Assembly: GCF_002242805.1 (NCBI RefSeq) | Contig: NZ_MCGQ01000023.1 | Span: 248,421 to 312,420 of the forward strand | Direction: 5' to 3' | From: Streptomyces diastatochromogenes | GTDB lineage: Bacteria; Actinomycetota; Actinomycetes; Streptomycetales; Streptomycetaceae | DNA length: 64,000 nt | Part shown: in pieces, positions 1 through 8,611 of the stretch | Layout of the letters: each line of letters begins with the position of its first letter | Position numbering within the stretch: position 1 is the stretch's first letter | Position numbers and translations under genes: made by a program | The notes under the pieces: generated by a model | Databases searched by the model: none | The model's input: the letters and a program-made list of their open reading frames with translations, nothing else | Told to the model about the DNA's origin: nothing

Positions 1-711
1 CCACCGCCCCGTCCTGACGTGCGCGAACAAGGACGCGATGGAGTCGGTCTCCACCCGCGGCCGGGCAGGGGCGCCCACTTCCTCGAAGACGGCGTCCAGT
101 ACCCGGCGCCCCTGCATCATCGGGTGCAGCAGGCACAGGGGCCGGGCGGCCGCCTCCGCCCAGGGCACCTCGGCCAACTGCCTGCCGTCGGCCGGCGCCT
201 TGGTCAGCAGCACGTACCGCTCCCGGTAGAGGGCGATGAACCTGAGACGGCGGGCGACGGCGGGGCTGTAGTAGGTGACGGCCGCATCCAGCTCGTACGC
301 CTGCAGCTTCTCGACGATGTCCGCGGCCTGGAGATCGGCCATCACCTGCACGGTGGCCAGCGGATTCTCCGTGCAGAACGGTTCGGTGAGCAGGGACACC
401 GCGGTCGAGGCCGTCGGCACCGAGCCGATCCGCAGACGGCCGCTCAGCCCGCCCCGCAGCGCCCGTACCTCCTCCTTCATCGCATCCCGGTCGGCGAGGA
501 TGCGCTGCGCCCACACCACGATCCGCTCACCCTCCGGCGTGAGCCCCTCGAACCTGCGGCCACGCCGCACCAGCGGCACGTCCAGTTCCTCCTCCAGCTT
601 CCGGATGGCCTCGGAGAGCGCGGGCTGGGAGACGTAGCACTCCTGGGCCGCCCGGGCGAAGTGACGCACGCGCGCGAGAGCGACCAGGTACTCGAGTTGA
701 CGAAGTAGCAC
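1..711 (-). CDS. LysR-family transcriptional regulator (3' end outside window)
   Basis: At least 237 residues are visible and the C-terminus lies beyond the left edge. The N-terminal winged helix-turn-helix contains CYVSQPALSEAIRKLEEELD, and the start of the substrate-binding domain follows (LRIGSVPTAS). The GTG start at 711 has GGAGG just upstream and puts the HTH at the extreme N-terminus, as is usual in this family. It is divergent from the molybdopterin oxidoreductase at 890. A near-perfect 19-bp palindrome lies between them, so it probably controls that gene and itself. The inducer is unknown. The family is certain and the target is inferred. Confidence 0.9.
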   Translation of the reverse strand, partial: MLLRQLEYLVALARVRHFARAAQECYVSQPALSEAIRKLEEELDVPLVRRGRRFEGLTPEGERIVVWAQRILADRDAMKEEVRALRGGLSGRLRIGSVPTASTAVSLLTEPFCTENPLATVQVMADLQAADIVEKLQAYELDAAVTYYSPAVARRLRFIALYRERYVLLTKAPADGRQLAEVPWAEAAARPLCLLHPMMQGRRVLDAVFEEVGAPARPRVETDSIASLFAHVRTGRW

Positions 712-770
712 GCCACTGGTCTACCTCCTGCCGGCCCGGCCACCAACCAGGCACGTCGTCACGGGACCGC

Positions 771-789
771 TGATAAGCGTCGCCTATCA
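771..789. promoter_or_regulatory. Palindromic LysR-type operator
   Basis: TGATAAGCGTCGCCTATCA is a near-perfect palindrome (TGATA-x-GCG-x-CGC-x-TATCA) in the 178-bp divergent region between the LysR gene and the molybdopterin oxidoreductase. Dyads of this kind are typical primary binding sites of LysR regulators. The assignment to the neighbouring regulator is inferred from position. Confidence 0.6.
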
Positions 790-889
790 CGTGATCGCAG
801 ACGTGTCTTTGACCGTGATCACCCGACGGAGCAGAGTGCCGGAGGGCAGGGCCAGGCCTGCGGGGTGAACAAGAGGGCGGGGCGGTTCA

Positions 890-3181
890 ATGGTCGACAT
901 CGAGGAACCGGGCGAGGAGAACCTGTCCGTCACGGCTCCCAAGACCTGGGCGACCGGAGCCCCGGCCGTGGCCCACGCCCTGCAGTACGCCCTGGGACAG
1001 ACATCGGTACGGCGTACGGCCCTGACGCTGCTGAACATCAACCAGGCGAAGGGCTTCGACTGCCCGGGCTGCGCCTGGCCGGAGCCCGGGCCGGGGCAGC
1101 GCCACCGCAACGAGTACTGCGAGAACGGCGCCAAGCACATCAGCGACGAGGCCACCTCGCGACGGGTCACCGCCGACTTCTTCGGGCAGCACTCGATCGA
1201 CGAACTCGGCCGCGCGTCGGACCACTGGCTCAACCAGCAGGGACGACTGACCGAGCCCATGGTCAAGCGCCCAGGTGCGGACCACTACGAGCCGATCGGC
1301 TGGGACGAGGCCCTCGGCCTGATCGCGGACGAGCTGCGCGCCCTGGACAGCCCCGACGAGGCCCTTTTCTACACCTCGGGCCGACTGGCCAACGAGCCGG
1401 CGTTCCTGCTGCAGCTCTTCGCGCGCGCCTTCGGCACCAACAACCTGCCGGACTGCTCCAACATGTGCCACGAGTCCAGCGGTTCGGCCCTGAACGAGAC
1501 CCTGGGGATCGGCAAGGGCAGCGTCAGCCTCGACGACATCTACGACGCCGACCTGATCTTCGTCGTAGGACAGAATCCCGGCACCAACCACCCCCGGATG
1601 CTCTCGGCCCTGGAGGAGACCAAGCGCCGGGGCGGCCGGGTCGTCGCCGTGAACCCGCTGCCCGAGGCCGGGCTGATGCGCTTCAAGCACCCGCAGAAGG
1701 CACGCGGCGTCATCGGGCGGGGCACGGCCATCGCGGACCAGTTCCTGCAGATCCGCCCCGGCGGCGACCTCGCCCTGTTCCAGGCGCTCAACCTGCTGCT
1801 GCTCCAGGCCGAGGACGAGCGGCCGGGGACCGTCCTGGACCATGGGTTCATCGCCTCGCACACCACCGGATTCGACGAGTTCGCCGAGCACGCCCGCAAG
1901 ACCGACTGGGCCGACGTCCTGGAGGCCACCGGGCTGAGCCGCGAGGAGATCGAAGAGGTCCACGCGCGCGTGCTCGACAGCCGCAGGATCATCGTGTGCT
2001 GGGCGATGGGCCTGACCCAGCACAAGCACGGCGTGCCCACCATCCGCGAGGTCGTCAACTTCCTGCTTCTGCGCGGCAACATCGGCCGCCCGGGGGCAGG
2101 GGTGTGCCCGGTGCGCGGGCACAGCAACGTCCAGGGCGACCGCACCATGGGCATCTGGGAGCGCATGCCCCAGTCGTTCCTCGACGCGCTGGAGCGGGAG
2201 TTCGCCTTCACCCCGCCCACGAAGCACGGCCTGGACTCCGTCGACTCCATCCGAGCCATGCTGGACGGCCGCGCGAAGGTCTTCCTCGGAGTCGCGGGCA
2301 ACTTCGTACGGGCCACCCCCGACAGCGACGCCACCGAACGCGCCCTGCGCAACTGCCGGTTGACCGCGCACATCTCGACCAAGCTCAATCGCTCGCACAC
2401 CGTCTGCGGCCGGACCGCGCTGATCCTGCCGACGCTGGGCCGCAGCGACCGTGACGTCCAGGCGAGCGGTGAGCAGTTCATGACGGTCGAGGACTCGATG
2501 AGCGAGGTGCACGCCACCCGCGGCCGACTCGGCCCCGCCTCCGACCAGTTGCTCGCCGAGGTGTCCATCATCAGCCGGCTGGCCCGCCTCGTCCTCGGTG
2601 AGCAACCCACCCTTCCCTGGGAGGAGTTCGAGGCCGACTACGACTCCATCCGCGACCGGATCGCCCGCGTCGTGCCCGGCTTCGACGACTTCAACACCCG
2701 CATACGGCACCCCGGCGGCTTCCGCCTGCCCAACCCGGTCAACCAGCAGAAGTTCAACACCGCCAGCGGCAAAGCCGTCTTCACCCGCAACGACTTCACG
2801 ATGCTCCGCGCGCCCAAGGGACACCTCATCCTGCAGACCCTGCGCTCGCACGACCAGTGGAACACCATCCCCTACGCCATGGACGACCGCTACCGGGGCA
2901 TCAAGGGCGGCCGCCGGGTCGTCCTCGTCAACCCTGCCGATCTGGCGGAGCTGGGGCTGGCCGACCGCGATGTGGTCGACCTGTTCAGCGTCTGGCGCGA
3001 TGGCGTGGAGCGCAGGGCCGACGGATTCCGCGTGATCTCCTACCCGACGCCACCAGGGTCCGCGGCCGCGTACTACCCGGAGACCAATGTCCTGGTGCCG
3101 CTGGACAGCGTCGCCGACATCAGCAACACGCCGACGTCCAAGGCAGTCGTGGTCAGGTTGGTCCAGCATGTCAGTACGTGA
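890..3181 (+). CDS. FdhF/YdeP-family molybdopterin oxidoreductase alpha subunit
   Basis: This 763-residue cytoplasmic enzyme belongs to the formate dehydrogenase alpha-like (FdhF/YdeP) branch of the bis-MGD molybdoenzymes. The N-terminal FDCPGCAWPE segment (C58, C61), the NMCHESSG block near residue 190, the VGQNPGTNHPR block and a C-terminal MGD-binding domain are visible. No beta or gamma subunit lies next to it, which is normal for this branch. The physiological substrate of YdeP-type members is not established. Formate is one possibility and would fit the formate made by the one-carbon genes elsewhere in the window. The ATG at 890 follows a G-rich ribosome site. Its last codons lie inside a 13-bp tandem repeat. 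Confidence 0.88.
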   Translation: MVDIEEPGEENLSVTAPKTWATGAPAVAHALQYALGQTSVRRTALTLLNINQAKGFDCPGCAWPEPGPGQRHRNEYCENGAKHISDEATSRRVTADFFGQHSIDELGRASDHWLNQQGRLTEPMVKRPGADHYEPIGWDEALGLIADELRALDSPDEALFYTSGRLANEPAFLLQLFARAFGTNNLPDCSNMCHESSGSALNETLGIGKGSVSLDDIYDADLIFVVGQNPGTNHPRMLSALEETKRRGGRVVAVNPLPEAGLMRFKHPQKARGVIGRGTAIADQFLQIRPGGDLALFQALNLLLLQAEDERPGTVLDHGFIASHTTGFDEFAEHARKTDWADVLEATGLSREEIEEVHARVLDSRRIIVCWAMGLTQHKHGVPTIREVVNFLLLRGNIGRPGAGVCPVRGHSNVQGDRTMGIWERMPQSFLDALEREFAFTPPTKHGLDSVDSIRAMLDGRAKVFLGVAGNFVRATPDSDATERALRNCRLTAHISTKLNRSHTVCGRTALILPTLGRSDRDVQASGEQFMTVEDSMSEVHATRGRLGPASDQLLAEVSIISRLARLVLGEQPTLPWEEFEADYDSIRDRIARVVPGFDDFNTRIRHPGGFRLPNPVNQQKFNTASGKAVFTRNDFTMLRAPKGHLILQTLRSHDQWNTIPYAMDDRYRGIKGGRRVVLVNPADLAELGLADRDVVDLFSVWRDGVERRADGFRVISYPTPPGSAAAYYPETNVLVPLDSVADISNTPTSKAVVVRLVQHVST

Positions 3182-3221
3182 TGTACGTACTTGATGTACG
3201 TACATGACGTCAGTACTTGAT
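3170..3221. repeat. Four tandem 13-bp repeats
   Basis: Four consecutive 13-mers start at 3170, 3183, 3196 and 3209: GTCAGTACGTGAT, GTACGTACTTGAT, GTACGTACATGAC and GTCAGTACTTGAT. The array spans the stop codons of both convergent reading frames (3179-3181 on the plus strand and 3210-3212 on the minus strand). It is much richer in A and T than its surroundings. It could be a terminator, a protein-binding array or a rearrangement scar. I do not know its function. Confidence 0.75.
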
Positions 3222-3437
3222 CACGACGTTGAGCGCGTTGTGGGTGTCGCCGGCGGTGGTGATGGCTTCGACGATCCGGTCCTGAGGGAATTCGTGGGTG
3301 ATGACGGACTCGATGTCGAAGGCCTTGCTTTCCATGATGTCCATGACGGTGCGGACGTCGTCGGGGGTGTAGCCGCCGGAGCCGATGAGGTCCTGGTGGG
3401 CGTAGGCGAGGGTGCGGAACGAGGTACGGCCCGACAC
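3210..3437 (-). pseudogene. C-terminal remnant of a zinc-type alcohol dehydrogenase
   Basis: An open frame of about 75 codons reads like the last sixth of a medium-chain alcohol dehydrogenase: LAYAHQDLIGSGGYTPDDV, then HEFPQDRIVEAI, then the usual hydrophobic ending NVVIKY. The nucleotide-binding domain, the catalytic domain and all zinc ligands are missing. The sequence just upstream, between 3438 and the response regulator at 3562, does not continue the homology. I interpret it as a deletion remnant whose ATG is fortuitous. The 13-bp repeat at its 3' end may mark the rearrangement. Confidence 0.7.
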
Positions 3438-3561
3438 CGGGCCGCCGGCCGTTCATCGGACGACACGAGTCCCGGTGCGCTCGTCACTCGTCCACGCGGC
3501 CACCGCAGGCTGAGATCCTGCCGGGATCGCTCCCTCGAAAGGAAACCCCCGTGGAGTTGCC

Positions 3562-4215
3562 ATGCGTGTGGTGATCGCCGAGGACAACGCCCTGCTGCGG
3601 GAAGGGCTCGTACTGCTGCTGACGTCGGCCGGGCACGAGGTCGTGGCCGTCGCCGGCAGTGGGCCCGAGATCATGCCCGCGCTGCTGGAGCACCGCCCGG
3701 ACGCCGCCGTCCTCGATGTGCGGATGCCGCCGAGCTTCCGTGACGAGGGCCTGCGCGCCGCTCTCGACGCACGGCGGCAGATCCCCGGCCTGCCGGTGCT
3801 GGTGCTCTCCCAGTACGTCGAGGAGTCGTACGCCACCGAGTTGCTGAGCGGCGGGACCAGCGGGATCGGCTATCTGCTCAAGGACCGGGTCGGCCGGGTG
3901 GACGAGTTCCTCGACGCGCTGGAGCGCGTCGCGGCCGGCGGTACGGCCCTCGACCCCGAGGTCGTCACCGAGTTGCTCACCCGCCGCCGCGACTCGCCCC
4001 TGGACTCGCTCACCCCGCGCGAGCGCGAGGTGCTGAAGCTGATGGCGGAGGGCCACGACAACGCGACCATCGCCAGGACCCTCGTCGTCACCGAACGCGC
4101 CGTCCACAAGCACATCGGCAACGTCTTCCTCAAACTGGGTCTGCCCCCGAGCGACAGCGGCCACCGGCGGGTCCTCGCCGTCCTGGCGTACCTGGCGCAC
4201 GCGCCCCGGGAGTGA
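3562..4215 (+). CDS. NarL/FixJ-type response regulator, no adjacent kinase
   Basis: This 217-residue two-domain regulator has a receiver domain with acidic E7/D8, phospho-acceptor D52 (VLDVRMPP), S83 and K107 (YLLKDR). A LuxR-type HTH follows from about residue 150 (LTPREREVLKLMAEGHDNAT). The subfamily is usually next to a histidine kinase, but here the upstream side holds only an alcohol dehydrogenase remnant and the downstream side a convergent hydrolase, so it is an orphan. Start: ATG at 3562. The stop abuts the convergent GDSL gene with no gap. Confidence 0.92.
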   Translation: MRVVIAEDNALLREGLVLLLTSAGHEVVAVAGSGPEIMPALLEHRPDAAVLDVRMPPSFRDEGLRAALDARRQIPGLPVLVLSQYVEESYATELLSGGTSGIGYLLKDRVGRVDEFLDALERVAAGGTALDPEVVTELLTRRRDSPLDSLTPREREVLKLMAEGHDNATIARTLVVTERAVHKHIGNVFLKLGLPPSDSGHRRVLAVLAYLAHAPRE

Positions 4216-5193
4216 CTACGGCGACGTCCGCACCGCGCGCAGGACGGCGTCAGCCATACCGCGCTCGCCGCGCTCGTTCGGGTGGACGGCGGCCGCAGGG
4301 CTGTTCGGGATCAGGGGTTCGATCCAGCGGGTGTCCTTCGCCGAGCAAGCGCCGTGACCCTCGGAGGGCGTGTAGGTGTCGACGTAACTCATGCCTGCCC
4401 CTTCGGCGCGCTGCCGCAGCATCGCGTCGAGCTGCTGCTCCTTCTCCCGGAGGTAGTCGATGTCGCCCGGCGCGAGGGACATCTCGTCACCGCACTCCCT
4501 ACTGCCGGCCGGCAGGATCGCCGGGTATCCGACGACGTACACCCGGGCCTCGGGGGCGCGGTGCCTGACTTCGGTCAGTGTGCGGGCGAGGCGGTCGCCC
4601 GCCTGCTGGATCCTCTGACGCACCTCGTCGGTGCCCCCGTTGACATAGTGCCGCTCGCAAGGGGCGTCTGCCGGCTTGTCGGTGTCGCCGCCGAGGGCTT
4701 TTCTGTACGTGTCGCCGCCGAGGGCCTTGTGGAGCAGCCCCGCCCCGACGCATCGCTCGATCATCGAGCCGAATCCGATGTCGTTGCCACCGATGCCGAT
4801 GGTGACCAGCCGGGTGTCGGTGTCCAGCGCCATGAGCTGGGGCGGATTGGTGCCGTCGCGGGTGGGTTGCCGGGCGGTGAGGTCGGCGAGGGTGGCGCCG
4901 GTGCAACTGACGTCGCGGAAGTCCGCCCCCTTGAGCCCCAAGTCCTGTGCCACCAGCGCCGGGTAGTTCCGGTCGGAGCGGGCGCAGCCGGCCGGGTCCC
5001 CGGTCTGGTCAGGGATCATCGGGCCGGCGGTGTAGGAGTCGCCCAGTGCCAGGTACGGCCCCTTGCTCGGGGCGGCCGGGGTCGTCGTGTCGGCCGGGTC
5101 GCTGTCGTCGTACCGTGCGACGCCGACCGAGACGGCCAGGACGCCGCAGGCGAGCAGGAGTCCTGCCGCCAGAGTTCGCGGGTGAGTCGTCAT
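4216..5193 (-). CDS. Secreted SGNH/GDSL-family lipase/esterase
   Basis: The 325-residue protein has an N-terminal signal peptide (residues about 7-25) and the four SGNH blocks: GDSYTAG with nucleophile S53, the Gly block around SCTGAT, GGNDIGFG (Asn) and VHPNERG (catalytic His). It probably hydrolyses lipid or polysaccharide esters outside the cell. Residues KALGGDTYR and KALGGDTDK form an exact-period tandem duplication in the insertion after the GND block. The DNA shows it as a 27-bp direct repeat at 4682-4700 and 4709-4727. A strong hairpin at 5275-5307 separates it from the MmpL gene upstream. Confidence 0.9.
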   Translation of the reverse strand: MTTHPRTLAAGLLLACGVLAVSVGVARYDDSDPADTTTPAAPSKGPYLALGDSYTAGPMIPDQTGDPAGCARSDRNYPALVAQDLGLKGADFRDVSCTGATLADLTARQPTRDGTNPPQLMALDTDTRLVTIGIGGNDIGFGSMIERCVGAGLLHKALGGDTYRKALGGDTDKPADAPCERHYVNGGTDEVRQRIQQAGDRLARTLTEVRHRAPEARVYVVGYPAILPAGSRECGDEMSLAPGDIDYLREKEQQLDAMLRQRAEGAGMSYVDTYTPSEGHGACSAKDTRWIEPLIPNSPAAAVHPNERGERGMADAVLRAVRTSP

Positions 5194-5274
5194 CGAGATG
5201 TCCTGTCCTCGTCGAGGTGTCTGTCTCCCCGGGCGAGCGGCGCAAGGGGGGAGGGCTGGGGAGAGCGGAAGAGC

Positions 5275-5307
5275 GGGAGGGGCCGCCTGCTCGAGACGGC
5301 CCCTCCC
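5275..5307. terminator. Intrinsic terminator hairpin downstream of the MmpL gene
   Basis: GGGAGGGGCCG pairs perfectly with CGGCCCCTCCC across an 11-nt loop, just past the MmpL stop codon at 5314. There is no U-tract, as is common in Streptomyces. Confidence 0.7.
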
Positions 5308-5313
5308 GAGGGC

Positions 5314-7545
5314 TCAACGGGCTGCGGCGGGCTCCGCGGAGTGCGGCTCGTCGGCCGCCGCCGAAGCCGTCGGGGCAGGCACCGTGCGGCTCAGCTTCTC
5401 GCCCTCGACATCGATGTTCGGCAGCAGCCGGGCCAGCCAGCGGGGCAGGTACCAGGCCTTGTGGCCGAGCAGGGAGAGGATGGCCGGCACGATCGCCATA
5501 CGGACGACGAAGGCGTCGAAGAGCACCGCGATGGCGAGTCCGAAGCCGATCATCTTGATCATCGACACATCGGCCCCGATGAAGCCGGAGAACACCGCCG
5601 TCATGATCAGTGCGGCGGCCACGACGACCCGGGCGCTGTGCCGGAACCCGGAGATGATCGCCTGCTTGGGCGCGTCGCCGTGGACGTACGCCTCCCGCAT
5701 GCGCGAGACCAGGAACACCTCGTAGTCCATCGCCAGGCCGAAGACGATGCCCACCAGGAAGATCGGCATCATGCTCATGATCGGCCCGGTGGACTCCACG
5801 CCCAGCAGCTTCGCGCCGTGCCCCTGCTGGAAGACCGCGACGACCGCGCCGAGCGCCGCGAGAACCGAGAGCAGGAAGCCGAAGGCGGCCTTGAGCGGCA
5901 CGAGCAGGGACCGGAAGACCAGCAGCAGGAGCACGATCGCCAGGCCGACCACCACGGCGAGGTACGGGATCAGCGAGGCCTGCACCTTGTCCGCGACGTC
6001 GATGTCGAGCGCGGTCTTGCCGGTGACCTCGAAGGACACTCCCGCGTCCTGCTCGATGCCGGGCCGTTCGTCCCGGATGGTCTTGACCAGGTCCTTGGTC
6101 TTCTCGTCGGTGGGGCTGGTGGACGGGGTGGCGGCGAACACGGCGGTGTTCCCGGCCGGGTTGAAGCGGGCCGGCGTGACGGAGACAACGCCCTTGGTGG
6201 CCGCGATGTCCTTCGAGATCGTGGACACGGCCGCCTTCGGGTCATCGGATCCCTTCGCGTCGACAACGATGGTCAGCGGCCCGTTGAAGCCGGGGCCGAA
6301 GCCTTCGGCGAGGGCGTCGTAGGCGCGTCGCTCGGTGGTGGAGGTGGGCTTGGCCTCGTCGCCCGGCATGCCGAGCTGAAGGTCCATCACCGGCGTGGCG
6401 ACCGCGCCGAGGCCCACCACACCGAGCACAAGCACGGGCAGCGGAAGACGCACGACCACCTTGGCCCAGCGAGAGCCGCCGTTCTCGGTCTTCCTCTGCT
6501 TCCTGCGATGGCGCTCGGAGTTCCGGCGGGCGCCACGCGACAGCACCGCGTTCGGCCAGAAGCCCAGGATCGCCGGGACCAGGGTCAGACAGATCAGGAC
6601 GGAGACGAGGACCGCGCCGGCGGCGGCCAGGCCCATCTTGGTGAGCACCGGGATGCCGACCACGCTGAGTCCGGCGAGCGCGATGACGACGGTGAGCCCG
6701 GCGAAGACGACCGCGGAGCCCGCCGTGCCGGCGGCGAGACCCACGGCCTCCCGCGGCGCGTGGCCCCTGGCTCGCTCCTCCCGGTAGCGGGAGACGACGA
6801 ACAGGGCGTAGTCGATGCCGCAGGCCAGGCCCAGCATCGTGGCCAGCGTGCCGGTGTTCTCCGACAGGCCGAAGGTCGCGGACAGCGCCATGATCCCGGT
6901 CATGCTGGCGGCCACACCGATGATCGCGGCCAGCAGCGGCAGACCGGCGGCGGCCAGCGAGCCGAAGGTGATCAGCAGGACGACGGCGGCTACGGCGATG
7001 CCGATGACCTCGGCCGGTCCACCGGCCGCCGGCCGGGTCGCCAGCGCGTCGCCGCCGACCTCGACGGTCAGACCGGCGTCACGGGCCTGGTCGATGGCTC
7101 GTTCGAGATGGTGCTTGCTCACGTCGGTGAGGTCGTCGGCCTTCGCCTTGAAGGAGACGGTCGCGTACGCGGTCGTACCGTCCTTGCTGACCGCCTTGGC
7201 CTGGAACGGGTCGACCGCGTTGGCCACCTGCGAGCCGTCGGCGGCTTCGTCGACGAGCTTTTCGATCGCGGCCCGGTTGTCGGCCGCGGTGACCTTCTCA
7301 CCGCCGGGGGCGATGAACACGATCCGTGCGCTCGCCGCGCCGGCCGTGGTCCCCGGGAAGCGCTTCTCCATCAGGTCGAACGCCTTCTGGGACTCGATCC
7401 CGGGCATCGTGAAGCCCTCATCGGCAGCCGCGGGCGCCTTGGACGCCGCGAACCCGACGGCGCCCAGCACCGCCACCCACAGCAGGGCGACGAACCATCG
7501 CCACCGGAAGGCCGTACGGCCCAAGTGATAGAGGACAGTTGCCAT
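5314..7545 (-). CDS. MmpL/RND-family membrane transporter
   Basis: The 743-residue integral membrane protein has two homologous halves, each with a transmembrane helix, a large extracytoplasmic domain and a five-helix bundle. The Asp-Tyr pairs expected for the proton relay of MmpL proteins are present in GIDYALFVVSRYRE and AMDYEVFLVSRMRE. Family members export lipids, polyketides or drugs by proton antiport. The ATG at 7545 starts a typical MATVLYHLGRTAFRWRW N-terminus. The TetR gene lies 212 bp upstream on the same strand, with a 10-bp inverted repeat between them. The substrate cannot be deduced. Confidence 0.93.
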   Translation of the reverse strand: MATVLYHLGRTAFRWRWFVALLWVAVLGAVGFAASKAPAAADEGFTMPGIESQKAFDLMEKRFPGTTAGAASARIVFIAPGGEKVTAADNRAAIEKLVDEAADGSQVANAVDPFQAKAVSKDGTTAYATVSFKAKADDLTDVSKHHLERAIDQARDAGLTVEVGGDALATRPAAGGPAEVIGIAVAAVVLLITFGSLAAAGLPLLAAIIGVAASMTGIMALSATFGLSENTGTLATMLGLACGIDYALFVVSRYREERARGHAPREAVGLAAGTAGSAVVFAGLTVVIALAGLSVVGIPVLTKMGLAAAGAVLVSVLICLTLVPAILGFWPNAVLSRGARRNSERHRRKQRKTENGGSRWAKVVVRLPLPVLVLGVVGLGAVATPVMDLQLGMPGDEAKPTSTTERRAYDALAEGFGPGFNGPLTIVVDAKGSDDPKAAVSTISKDIAATKGVVSVTPARFNPAGNTAVFAATPSTSPTDEKTKDLVKTIRDERPGIEQDAGVSFEVTGKTALDIDVADKVQASLIPYLAVVVGLAIVLLLLVFRSLLVPLKAAFGFLLSVLAALGAVVAVFQQGHGAKLLGVESTGPIMSMMPIFLVGIVFGLAMDYEVFLVSRMREAYVHGDAPKQAIISGFRHSARVVVAAALIMTAVFSGFIGADVSMIKMIGFGLAIAVLFDAFVVRMAIVPAILSLLGHKAWYLPRWLARLLPNIDVEGEKLSRTVPAPTASAAADEPHSAEPAAAR

Positions 7546-7713
7546 GACGAGGGAGCCTCCACATCAGCGGTTCAGAAAGGTCGGCAGGAGCCGGAACCGC
7601 CTCTGTGTGGGGGGATGTCCGCCCTGGTCAGGGCGGGGTCGGGGAGGCGTCCGTTTCCGCATCTCACCCTTTCGCGAGCCGCTCGGTGCCACGAGGGAGC
7701 GCTCTCCCGAATG

Positions 7714-7737
7714 CATGGTGTAGGCCGCTACACCATG
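7714..7737. promoter_or_regulatory. 10-bp inverted repeat upstream of the MmpL gene
   Basis: CATGGTGTAG and CTACACCATG are perfect arms around GCCG. The element lies between the TetR stop (7758) and the MmpL start (7545). It differs from the GGATAG-type sites in front of the TetR gene, so it may be an operator for another regulator or a TetR read-through terminator. Confidence 0.5.
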
Positions 7738-7757
7738 GGATCGGTGTCGGCCCGAGG

Positions 7758-8456
7758 TCAGCCGCTCTTGTCCGGCTTCGCGGCGGTGATGCCCGCGGGG
7801 CTGGCGCGGAGCATGGCCTTGTAGAGGGCGTCGTGCTCGGGCGAGGGGGGCAGGGGGCCACGGGCCGGGGCCTCGAAGGACTGGATCAGCAGGGCGACGA
7901 CGCGTCGCCAGGCGTCGGGAGCGGCGTCGCCGGTGGCGTTGACGACGCCGGCGTTCGCCATGTGGATCAGTACCAGATCCGAGGGGTCGAAGTCCTCGCG
8001 CAGACGGCCTGCGGCCTTGGCGCGGTTGATGAGCCGCACCATGGCCTCGTACGCCTCGTCGCGGCGCTTCTCCAGGGCCTTGGCGGTGGGGAAGGTCATG
8101 GTCAGCACGTCGGCGAAGCCGTAGTCGGCGGCCTGCATCGCGCAGACGGTCTCGATGTAGCCGGTGAATCCGTGCCAGGGGTCGGGGTCGTCGAGGGCGA
8201 CGGCGACCGCGTCGGCGTAGGCGTCCATGCGGTCGGAGAAGACGGCGGCGACCAGGTCCTCCTTCGTCGGGAAGTGACGGAAGAGGGTGGCGATCCCCAC
8301 GCCGGTCTCACGGGCCACGGAGGCCATGGAGGCGTTCAGGCCGTCCCGTCCGAACACCGTGCGCGCGGCGGCGATGATCCTCCCTCGGTTGCGCTCGGCG
8401 TCACTGCGCAGAGGCTGGGCGGCGGTGTCGTCGGAGTGCTGGGCGCCGGGGTTCAT
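7758..8456 (-). CDS. TetR-family transcriptional repressor
   Basis: The 232-residue regulator has an N-terminal TetR HTH at about residues 23-70 (SMASVARETGVGIATLFRHF) and an all-helical ligand domain. It is divergent from the SDR gene at 8612. Three copies of a GGATAG-N2-CTATCC dyad lie between the two starts, which points to autorepression and control of the SDR gene. It could also act on the MmpL gene downstream on its own strand. The ATG at 8456 precedes a 20-residue polar N-terminal extension. The ligand is unknown. Confidence 0.92.
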   Translation of the reverse strand: MNPGAQHSDDTAAQPLRSDAERNRGRIIAAARTVFGRDGLNASMASVARETGVGIATLFRHFPTKEDLVAAVFSDRMDAYADAVAVALDDPDPWHGFTGYIETVCAMQAADYGFADVLTMTFPTAKALEKRRDEAYEAMVRLINRAKAAGRLREDFDPSDLVLIHMANAGVVNATGDAAPDAWRRVVALLIQSFEAPARGPLPPSPEHDALYKAMLRASPAGITAAKPDKSG

Positions 8457-8475
8457 ACCGGCCAGTCTAACAACC

Positions 8476-8560
8476 GGAATGCCCTATCCATTTCTCGTGC
8501 TACGGTGGCTGCAGTGAACCGGATAGCCCTATCCGGATCCCGAATCAGATAGGGCTATCC
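8476..8560. promoter_or_regulatory. Triple TetR operator GGATAG-N2-CTATCC
   Basis: Three dyads fall in the TetR/SDR divergent region: GGAATGCCCTATCC at 8476-8489, the symmetric GGATAGCCCTATCC at 8521-8534 and AGATAGGGCTATCC at 8547-8560. The last two flank a 12-bp spacer and lie closest to the SDR gene. The symmetry, the copy number and the position beside a TetR gene are direct observations. Binding by that TetR is inferred. Confidence 0.75.
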
Positions 8561-8611
8561 ACATCTTCTCGCCTCCTCGTCTCCTCGACGACGTTCCTCG
8601 AAAGGATCGCT

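Noticed and set aside
3170..3221. 13-bp array considered as a recombinase attachment site
   Set aside because: No integrase, transposase or tRNA target is nearby, and the units are imperfect tandem repeats rather than a core with arm sites.
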